NCBI GenBank assembly: GCA_030460725.1
Contig: JAKECL010000148.1
Coordinates: 1-5,912, forward strand
DNA from: Propionibacterium sp.
GTDB taxonomy: Bacteria; Actinomycetota; Actinomycetes; Actinomycetales; Actinomycetaceae
Length of the DNA: 5,912 nucleotides
Direction of reading: 5' to 3'
Shown here one piece after another: positions 1 through 5,912 of the stretch (the stretch's first letter is position 1; each line of letters opens with the position of its first letter). Both the position numbers and the translations under genes were made by a program. Below the pieces are notes generated by a model. The model saw only the letters and a list, made by a program, of their open reading frames with translations, was not told where the DNA came from and made no database searches.

Positions 1-1093
1 TGCAACGCTAGTCCTGGAGGGCCTCGAGGTCAGCCTGTCGGGAGCCTCCCACACCCGCACCGTCATCCAGGGTGTGGACCTGCGGGTGCGGGCCGGAGAG
101 ATGCTTGCCCTGATCGGCCCCTCCGGATGCGGCAAGACCACTCTCCTGCGCACGATTGCCGGTCTGGCGTCCACCACCGGTGGGCGGGTCCTCATCGACG
201 GGATGGACCAGGAGGGCATCCCCGCGCAGCGACGCCGCGCGGCCCTGGTCCTGGACACACCGGCGCTCGTGCCCCACCTCACCCTGCGCCAGAACGTGGC
301 CTTCGCAGTGGCCGCGGGCACGGGGGTCGTACGCGCCCGGGACGAGGTGGAGACCGCCCTGACCACCCTGGACCTGCTCTCCCTGGCCGACCGACTTCCC
401 GCCGAGGTCTCGGCGGGTCAGGCCCAGCGTGCCGCCCTGGCCCGCGCACTGGTGCGCAGGCCGCACGTCCTGCTGCTGGACGAGCCACTGGCCCACGTCG
501 ATCCTCTGGCCCGTGAGGCATTGCGCCGTGAGATCCTCACCGTCCACAGACGTCTGCGCTGCGCCTCCGTCATGGTGACCCACGACCTCCCGGAAGCACT
601 GTCGATGGCCGACCGCATCGCGGTGATGCGTGCGGGCACCCTGGTCCAGGTGGGCACCCCGTGGGAGATCTGGAACCGTCCGGCGTCCTCCTGGGTCGCC
701 TCGCGCACGGGTACCCCCAACCTGCTGCGTGCCCGTCCCCTGGACGTCCTTCCCGGGGACCCGCCCCGTGTGGTCGTGGAAATCCTGGGTCGGACCCTGC
801 ACATTCCCTGCAGTGCGGACGTGGTGGCACCCGGCACCTGTCTGGTCACCGCCCATGCCGACGCCGTCCGGATCCTCGGTCCCGACACCTCAGGCACCCG
901 TGACCTGGTGGGCGACACCGGGCAGGTGCTCGGGGTGCGCTTCGGCGGCGACCACGTCGACGTCGAGGTCGAGACCGACGAGGCGACGGTGGTCGCACGC
1001 ACCCCGCCGCATCCGCGAGCACCGGCGCTGCAGGTCGGAGACCGGGTCCGGCTGTGCCTGGAGGAGGACCTGGCCTGGGTCGTCCCCGGCTGA
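1..1093 (+). CDS. ABC transporter ATP-binding protein with C-terminal TOBE-like region (5' end cut by window)
   Basis: This is the ATPase subunit of an ABC transporter, probably an importer, acting on the cytoplasmic face of the membrane. The frame is open from base 2, giving 363 residues to the TGA at 1091-1093. The codon before base 2 ends in T, so it is not ATG, and the true start must lie a few codons upstream. The GTG at 74 is not the start, because a normal ATPase N-terminal strand precedes it. Counting from base 2, Walker A (GPSGCGKTT) is at 39-47, the signature VSAGQ at 136-140, Walker B LLLDEP with D160 and E161, the D-loop LAHVD after it, and the switch His at 194 (VTHD). Residues from about 230 look like the OB-fold/TOBE region of FbpC/PotA/MalK-type ATPases. 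The Q-loop Gln is replaced by Asp85, and the signature departs from LSGGQ. The substrate (iron, polyamine or sugar) cannot be told from this subunit. Permease and binding-protein genes would be expected upstream. Confidence 0.93.
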   Translation, partial: ATLVLEGLEVSLSGASHTRTVIQGVDLRVRAGEMLALIGPSGCGKTTLLRTIAGLASTTGGRVLIDGMDQEGIPAQRRRAALVLDTPALVPHLTLRQNVAFAVAAGTGVVRARDEVETALTTLDLLSLADRLPAEVSAGQAQRAALARALVRRPHVLLLDEPLAHVDPLAREALRREILTVHRRLRCASVMVTHDLPEALSMADRIAVMRAGTLVQVGTPWEIWNRPASSWVASRTGTPNLLRARPLDVLPGDPPRVVVEILGRTLHIPCSADVVAPGTCLVTAHADAVRILGPDTSGTRDLVGDTGQVLGVRFGGDHVDVEVETDEATVVARTPPHPRAPALQVGDRVRLCLEEDLAWVVPG

Positions 1094-1123
1094 GCGACCC
1101 GCACGCCGCAGGCACCGGCCCCA

Positions 1124-1159
1124 GGGTCCCGCAGCGGGAGGACCCCCGACCCGCCGGGG
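1124..1159 (+). terminator. Possible hairpin terminator or attenuator between the ABC gene and glgX
   Basis: Two GC-rich inverted repeats lie 30 to 66 bases after the ABC stop codon. The first pairs GGGTCC (1124-1129) with GGACCC (1140-1145) around a 10-base loop. The second pairs CCCCG (1144-1148) with CGGGG (1155-1159) around a 6-base loop. They share bases 1144-1145, so both cannot form fully at once. No T-run follows either stem, so this is not a classical intrinsic terminator. Terminators without a U-tract have been proposed in actinobacteria. The position fits the end of the transporter transcript, but in DNA this GC-rich short stems also arise by chance. Confidence 0.3.
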
Positions 1160-1236
1160 TGGTGCGGAGCGTGCAACCTGCAGCCTCATGGACCGGGCAA
1201 CGTGTGCTCACCCCCCATCCGTGGCACCCTGAGAAC

Positions 1237-3348
1237 ATGCAGACATGGCCCGGCACTCCCTATCCACTCGGCGCGACCTTCGACGGATCGGGCACGAACT
1301 TCGCACTCTTCTCCTCCGTCGCCGAACGCGTGGAACTGTGCCTCCTGGAGGAGGACCGCAGCGAGACGCGTGTCGAGATGAGTGAGGTCGATGCCTTCGT
1401 GTGGCACGTGTACCTTCCGGAGGTCCGCCCCGGGCAACGCTACGGCTACCGGATCCACGGCCCCTTCGACCCCAGTGCAGGACACCGGTGCGATCCCTCC
1501 AAGCTGCTCCTGGATCCCTACGCCAAGGCCATCGACGGACAGATCACGACCTCGAACACCCTCTACTCCTACGACTTCGAGGACCCCTCCCAGCCCAACC
1601 ACCAGGACTCCGCGCACGACAACATGGTCTCGGTGGTCATCAACCCCTACTTCGACTGGGGTCACGACCGCCCCCCGGGGCACGACTACTCCGAGTCGAT
1701 CATCTACGAGGCCCACCTGCGCGGCATGACCATGCAGCATCCGGACGTCCCCGAGCAGCTGCGCGGGACCTATGCCGGCATGGCCCACCCCGCGGTAATC
1801 GCCCACCTCACGAAGCTGGGTGTCACGACGGTGGAACTCATGCCCGTCCACCAGTTCGTCAACGACCCGGTCCTCCAGGAGCGCGGTCTGTCCAACTACT
1901 GGGGGTACAACACCATCGGGTTCTTCGCTCCCCACAACGCATATTCGGCGTCGGGCAGCACCGGTGAACAGGTCACGGAGTTCAAGGCCATGGTCAAGGC
2001 CCTGCACGAGGCCCACATGGAGGTCATCCTCGACGTGGTCTACAACCACACGGCGGAGGGCAACCACATGGGTCCCACCCTGTCCTTCAAGGGGATCGAC
2101 AACGCCTCCTACTACCGTCTGGTGGACGGGGACCGACAGCACTACTTCGACACGACGGGCACCGGCAACTCCCTGCTCATGAGCAGCCCTCATGTGCTGC
2201 AGCTGATCATGGACTCCTTGCGCTACTGGGTCACGGAGATGCACGTCGACGGGTTCCGCTTCGACCTGGCCTCCACCCTGGCCCGCCAGTTCGCGGAGGT
2301 GGACCGGCTCTCAGCCTTCTTCGACCTCATCCACCAGGACCCGGTCGTCTCCCAGGTGAAGCTCATCGCGGAGCCCTGGGACGTCGGCGCCGACGGCTAC
2401 CAGGTCGGTGGGTTCCCTCCCCTGTGGTCGGAGTGGAACGGACAGTACCGTGACACGGTGCGCGACTTCTGGCGCGGCGAGTTCTCCTCACTCCCCCAGT
2501 TCGCCTCCCGCCTGGCCGGATCTGCCGACCTCTACGAGCACACGGGACGCAAGCCGGTTGCCTCCATCAACTTCGTCACGGCCCACGACGGTTTCACCAT
2601 GCGCGACCTGGTGTCCTACAACCAGAAGCACAACGAGGCCAATGGCGAGGACAACAACGACGGGGAGTCCAACAACCGCTCGTGGAACTGCGGGGTGGAG
2701 GGCCCCACCGACGACCCCGAAATCATCGCCCTGAGGGCGCGCCAGCACCGCAACTTCCTCACCACCATGATCTTCAGCCAGGGCGTGCCGATGATCCTGC
2801 ACGGCGATGAACTGGGCCGCACCCAGCAGGGCAACAACAACACCTACTGCCAGGACAACCCGATCTCCTGGATGGACTGGGACCTCACCCCCACCCAGCA
2901 GGATCTCCTGGACTTCTCCGGACGCCTGATCCACCTGCGTCGGGAACACCCCGTCATGCGTCGCCGCCGCTTCTTCAAGGGCGCCCCCGCCCGCGGCGGC
3001 GAGTCCGACCTCGGCGAGGTCGAGTGGTTCACCCCCGGCGGGACCCACATGACCGAGGAGGAGTGGAACCAGCCCTGGGCCCGGGCGGCCATGGTCTTCT
3101 ACAACGGATCCGCCATCGGCGAGCCCGACCGCTTCGGTGAGCGGATCGTCGACGACGACTTCCTGCTCCTCGTCAACGCCGCGCCCGAGGAGGTCGACTT
3201 CGTGCTCCCGGCCCCCGTCTACGGCAAGGTCTGGAACACCGTGGTCAACACCGCCGACGACGAGGACCGCAGCGGTCACCTCTCGGGGGAGACGGTGCAC
3301 GTGCAGGCCCGCACCGCGATGATCCTCGTCAACCCGTTGGGGAAGTGA
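1237..3348 (+). CDS. glgX: Glycogen debranching enzyme GlgX/TreX (GH13_11)
   Basis: This cytoplasmic enzyme hydrolyses alpha-1,6 branch linkages of glycogen or limit dextrins and releases linear maltodextrins. It is complete at 703 residues, a normal length for the family. An N-terminal CBM48-type beta domain covers roughly residues 7-115, the GH13 (beta/alpha)8 barrel about 150-590, and a C-terminal beta domain the rest. All four GH13 regions are visible: DVVYNH (266-271), DGFRFD with nucleophile D343, IAEPWD with acid/base E379, and TAHDGFT with D451. The segments around HGDELGRTQQGNNN and QDNPISWMDWD are hallmarks of GlgX. The ATG at 1237 is chosen because MQTWPGTPYPLGATFDG matches the usual first residues of GlgX. 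The frame stays open upstream to 1054, but only into the ABC gene's antisense-free alternative frame. No good Shine-Dalgarno precedes the ATG. treY follows after two bases, which points to a role in trehalose formation (the TreX role) as well as glycogen breakdown. Confidence 0.97.
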   Translation: MQTWPGTPYPLGATFDGSGTNFALFSSVAERVELCLLEEDRSETRVEMSEVDAFVWHVYLPEVRPGQRYGYRIHGPFDPSAGHRCDPSKLLLDPYAKAIDGQITTSNTLYSYDFEDPSQPNHQDSAHDNMVSVVINPYFDWGHDRPPGHDYSESIIYEAHLRGMTMQHPDVPEQLRGTYAGMAHPAVIAHLTKLGVTTVELMPVHQFVNDPVLQERGLSNYWGYNTIGFFAPHNAYSASGSTGEQVTEFKAMVKALHEAHMEVILDVVYNHTAEGNHMGPTLSFKGIDNASYYRLVDGDRQHYFDTTGTGNSLLMSSPHVLQLIMDSLRYWVTEMHVDGFRFDLASTLARQFAEVDRLSAFFDLIHQDPVVSQVKLIAEPWDVGADGYQVGGFPPLWSEWNGQYRDTVRDFWRGEFSSLPQFASRLAGSADLYEHTGRKPVASINFVTAHDGFTMRDLVSYNQKHNEANGEDNNDGESNNRSWNCGVEGPTDDPEIIALRARQHRNFLTTMIFSQGVPMILHGDELGRTQQGNNNTYCQDNPISWMDWDLTPTQQDLLDFSGRLIHLRREHPVMRRRRFFKGAPARGGESDLGEVEWFTPGGTHMTEEEWNQPWARAAMVFYNGSAIGEPDRFGERIVDDDFLLLVNAAPEEVDFVLPAPVYGKVWNTVVNTADDEDRSGHLSGETVHVQARTAMILVNPLGK
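3339..3345 (+). promoter_or_regulatory. Ribosome binding site of treY, inside the end of glgX
   Basis: The purine run GGGGAAG ends five bases before the treY ATG at 3351 and overlaps the last codons of glgX. It partly matches the Shine-Dalgarno consensus at a good spacing and supports 3351 as the treY start. Because it is covered by ribosomes finishing glgX, it also fits translational coupling of the two genes. Confidence 0.6.
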
Positions 3349-3350
3349 CC

Positions 3351-5912
3351 ATGGCGGACCCGCACCCCCACCTGCCCCACATCGGCAGGCACACGCCGCT
3401 GACCACCTACCGGCTCCAGCTGACCCCCGACTTCACCTTCGGCGACGCCGCAGGCGTCCTCCCCTACCTCGTCGACCTCGGGGTCACCGACGTCTACCTC
3501 TCTCCGATCCTCCAGCCCGTCCCGGGGTCCCGGCACGGCTACGACGTCGTGGACCACACACACGTCAACGCCGAGCTGGGCGGGCGCTCCGCCTTCGAGG
3601 CCTTCACCACCCGTGCCCATTCCCTGGGTCTGCACATCGTGGTCGACATCGTCCCCAACCACATGGCCGTGCCCACGCCCGTGTGGCAGAACCGCGCCAT
3701 GTGGTCCGTGCTCAAGCTCGGCGCGAAGTCCCCCTATGCCCGCTGGTTCGACGTGGAGGACGGTCAACAGTTCCTCATGCCCGTCCTGGGTGCGCGCATC
3801 GGCCAGGTCCTCACCCGCGGTGAGCTGGAGCTCACCCGCATGGAGATCCCCACCGAGCCCGAGGAGGGCGAGCAGTGGGTCCTGCGCTACTACGACCACG
3901 TCTTCCCCGTCGCAGGTGGCACGGAGTCCCTGCCCATGCACGTCCTCCTGGAGCGCCAGACGTACCGGCTGGCCCACTGGAAGGTGGGTGACGAGGAGCT
4001 CAACTACCGCAGGTTCTTCGACGTTGACACCCTGGCGGGCATCAGGGTGGAGCGCCCCGAAGTGTTCGACGCCACCCACGCCCTGCTCTTCGACCTCTTC
4101 GACGCCGGACACATCGACTCCTTCCGCGTGGACCACCCCGACGGGTTGGCCGACCCCCGCGGCTACTTCCAACGGCTGTGGGACCGGACGGGGGGTGCAT
4201 GGACCGCGGCGGAGAAGATCCTGGGCAGTGAGGAGATGCTGCCTGCGGACTGGCCCGTGTGCGGCACCACCGGCTACGACACCTCCTGGCGCATCCACGC
4301 CCTCCAGGTGGACCCGGGTGCTGCGATGCCCTTGGGCGCGGTGATGCAGGAGATCGCCGGTGACTCGCCCTCGTCCTTCCCGAAGGTGGTGGCCACCGCC
4401 AAGCGTGACGTCATCGACACCTCGCTGTCCGCGGAGGTCCGCCGCCTGGCGAACCTGGTGTGGGAGATCTGCCAGCGCGACCTGCGCCTGCGTGACCACA
4501 CCTTCCGTTCCATCGTGGAGTGCCTGCGCGCCCTGATCGTGGAGATGGACCGCTACCGCGCCTATGTGGTCCCCGGGACCGCCACACCCCAGTCCAGTCG
4601 CGACGTCCTCACCGCCGCGCGGGACCGCGCCTTCCTGGGGTTGGATCCCGATCTGGAGGACACCCTGGACGTGCTCCTGGCACTGGTCCAGGGTGATGAG
4701 GTCGGTTCAGCGGGACTGTCCACCCGCGACGACCGTCGCAGCGAGGTCGTCGTGCGCTTCCAGCAGGTGTGTGGTGCCGTGATGGCCAAGGGCGTGGAGG
4801 ACACCGCCTTCTACCGCTGGACACACCTGGTGTCGCTGACGGAGGTGGGTGGGGTCCCTGACCGCTTCGGCCTGGACCTGGATGCCTTCCATGCCTTCGA
4901 GTCCCAGCTCCAGGAGAACTGGCCGGCCACGATGACGGCGGGGACGACCCATGACTCCAAGAGGGGGGAGGACGTGCGCGCCCGCCTGGCGGCGTTCACC
5001 TGCTATCCCCTGGAGTGGGCAGCTCTGGTCCAGGAGTTGCGTTTCGTCACCGAACCCCGACGCCCGGCCCAGCTCGACGGACGTGCGGAGAACCTTCTGT
5101 GGCAGACACTCGCCGCCACCTGGACCGACACGGACGCGATGACGGCCAGCCGCCTGGAGGCCTACCTCACCAAGGCCTCGCGTGAGCAGAAGACCTGGAC
5201 CTCCTGGACCTCACCGGACACCGAACGTGAGGAGGAGTTCCTCGGCTTCGCCACCACCTGCCTGGCCGACGATGCCGTCATCTCCCTGCTCGACGCCTGG
5301 CACGCGCGCACCGCCTCCGCCCAGCGGACCTGTGTGCTGGTGACCAAGGCACTGCAGATGACGGTGCCCGGTGTCGCCGACATCTACCAGGGCAGTGAGG
5401 TCACGCGGACATCCCTGGTGGATCCCGACAACCGTCGACCCGTCGACTTCGAGGACCTGGCGGTGTCCCTCACGCGGGTGCGCGAGGGGCACCACGAGGA
5501 CCTTGACGACCAGAAACTGCGTCTCACCAGTGCGATCGCCCATCTGCGTCAGCGTGAGAAGTGGGCCTTCGTGTCCCCGGAGTCCACCTACACCGCCCTG
5601 CCCACCTCTTCGGGGCACGCAGTTGCCTTCGCCCGGGGGGACCACACCGGTCCGCGTGCCCTGACCATTGCCATGCGACTGCCCCGCACCCTCGCCGACA
5701 TCGGTGGATGGGAGGAACACACGGTTGTCCTGCCCGAGGGTCACTGGCACGACATCCTCTCGGGCCGCACCCACGCCGGGGGTGCCGTACGCCTGGCGGA
5801 CCTGCTGGGGACGGAACCCGTCGTGCTCCTGGAGGCACAGGGAACGCCGGAGGGCGCTCCGGTGCCCCACCCGCAGACCACCACGCAGTCCGTCTCCGCA
5901 GCCACCCCGCAG
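3351..5912 (+). CDS. treY: Maltooligosyl trehalose synthase TreY (GH13_26), 3' end cut by window
   Basis: TreY is a cytoplasmic intramolecular transglucosylase. It converts the reducing-end alpha-1,4 bond of maltodextrins into alpha,alpha-1,1, making maltooligosyl trehalose for TreZ. The frame runs 854 codons without a stop to the last base. Visible signatures are TYRLQL (19-24), LSPIL followed by HGYD (62-65), region I DIVPNH (99-104), region II RVDHPDGLADP with nucleophile D261, region III AEKIL with acid/base E288, and THDSKRGEDVRARL with the third acidic residue D535. KGVEDTAFYR (480-489), YQGSE (679-683) and LVDPDNRRPVD (689-699) are also typical of the family. The normal end of the enzyme is near VVLLE at about 824-828. 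Another 26 residues rich in Pro, Thr, Ala and Gln follow and run off the window. The visible part is already longer than many homologues (Mycobacterium TreY is about 765 residues). The ATG lies two bases after the glgX stop. treZ is expected next. Confidence 0.96.
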   Translation, partial: MADPHPHLPHIGRHTPLTTYRLQLTPDFTFGDAAGVLPYLVDLGVTDVYLSPILQPVPGSRHGYDVVDHTHVNAELGGRSAFEAFTTRAHSLGLHIVVDIVPNHMAVPTPVWQNRAMWSVLKLGAKSPYARWFDVEDGQQFLMPVLGARIGQVLTRGELELTRMEIPTEPEEGEQWVLRYYDHVFPVAGGTESLPMHVLLERQTYRLAHWKVGDEELNYRRFFDVDTLAGIRVERPEVFDATHALLFDLFDAGHIDSFRVDHPDGLADPRGYFQRLWDRTGGAWTAAEKILGSEEMLPADWPVCGTTGYDTSWRIHALQVDPGAAMPLGAVMQEIAGDSPSSFPKVVATAKRDVIDTSLSAEVRRLANLVWEICQRDLRLRDHTFRSIVECLRALIVEMDRYRAYVVPGTATPQSSRDVLTAARDRAFLGLDPDLEDTLDVLLALVQGDEVGSAGLSTRDDRRSEVVVRFQQVCGAVMAKGVEDTAFYRWTHLVSLTEVGGVPDRFGLDLDAFHAFESQLQENWPATMTAGTTHDSKRGEDVRARLAAFTCYPLEWAALVQELRFVTEPRRPAQLDGRAENLLWQTLAATWTDTDAMTASRLEAYLTKASREQKTWTSWTSPDTEREEEFLGFATTCLADDAVISLLDAWHARTASAQRTCVLVTKALQMTVPGVADIYQGSEVTRTSLVDPDNRRPVDFEDLAVSLTRVREGHHEDLDDQKLRLTSAIAHLRQREKWAFVSPESTYTALPTSSGHAVAFARGDHTGPRALTIAMRLPRTLADIGGWEEHTVVLPEGHWHDILSGRTHAGGAVRLADLLGTEPVVLLEAQGTPEGAPVPHPQTTTQSVSAATPQ

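Noticed and set aside
74..76. GTG as the start of the ABC ATPase
   Set aside because: The same frame is open upstream to base 2 and encodes the usual first beta strands of an ABC ATPase. Starting at 74 would remove them.
8..856. Minus-strand ORF (282 codons) opposite the ABC ATPase
   Set aside because: Gly/Gln/Asp-rich shadow opposite intact Walker A, Walker B and switch motifs. No recognisable domain.
1054..1236. Upstream starts for glgX (frame open to 1054; in-frame GTG at 1204)
   Set aside because: The GlgX family N-terminus begins at the MQTWPG segment. The added residues have no family similarity, and an earlier start would overlap the ABC gene.
1058..1357. The same 13-base string (CTGGAGGAGGACC) at 1058-1070 and 1345-1357
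   Set aside because: Both copies encode ordinary Leu-Glu-Glu-Asp type stretches in unrelated proteins and the flanks differ, so chance in GC-rich coding DNA explains them.
1186..2244. Long minus-strand ORF (352 codons) opposite glgX
   Set aside because: It is a mirror of the high-GC codon bias of glgX, in which every catalytic GH13 motif is intact. The predicted protein is a Val/Gly/Asp/His-rich run with no recognisable domain.
3276..4499. Long minus-strand ORF (407 codons) opposite the glgX end and treY start
   Set aside because: It has the same Val/Gly/Asp-rich shadow composition and lies opposite conserved TreY regions I to III. No domain is seen.
5211..5870. Minus-strand ORF (219 codons) opposite the treY 3' part
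   Set aside because: Low-complexity Gly/Val/Arg-rich shadow opposite conserved TreY segments such as LVDPDNRRPVD.
1..5912. tRNA or rRNA genes, CRISPR arrays, insertion sequences, attachment sites
   Set aside because: No cloverleaf, direct-repeat/spacer pattern, terminal inverted repeats or transposase was seen. The three coding genes account for all but about 145 bases of the window.

Overview
The window looks like chromosomal DNA from a high-GC Gram-positive bacterium (Actinomycetota). All three genes have strongly G/C-biased third codon positions, and both complete carbohydrate enzymes resemble the actinobacterial forms, in the glgX/treX-treY order known from mycobacteria and relatives. 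I cannot name a genus from the sequence. No RNA gene, mobile element, CRISPR array or long repeat was seen.

Layout: all three genes lie on the + strand and fill almost the whole window. Bases 1-1093 hold the 3' part (363 codons, nearly the whole gene) of an ABC-transporter ATPase with a C-terminal TOBE-like region, of the iron/polyamine/sugar importer type. A 143-base gap (1094-1236) contains two mutually exclusive GC-rich hairpins and a tiny possible leader ORF. Bases 1237-3348 encode a complete 703-residue GlgX glycogen debranching enzyme. Two bases after its stop, treY (maltooligosyl trehalose synthase) begins at 3351 and runs open to the window edge for 854 codons. The treY frame was read line by line through the window and contains no stop.

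How they work together: GlgX/TreX removes the alpha-1,6 branches of glycogen and releases linear maltodextrins. TreY turns the reducing-end alpha-1,4 bond of a maltodextrin into an alpha,alpha-1,1 bond, giving maltooligosyl trehalose. TreZ, which would then release free trehalose, is not in this window and is predicted just downstream. glgX and treY are almost certainly co-transcribed and translationally coupled. The ABC gene appears to belong to a separate upstream transporter operon, and its substrate cannot be assigned.

Nothing here is a new type of system. The points most worth a second look are the ABC ATPase, which departs from consensus at three nucleotide-binding motifs (A-loop, Q-loop and signature), and a Pro/Thr/Ala/Gln-rich extension running past the normal end of TreY to the window edge.
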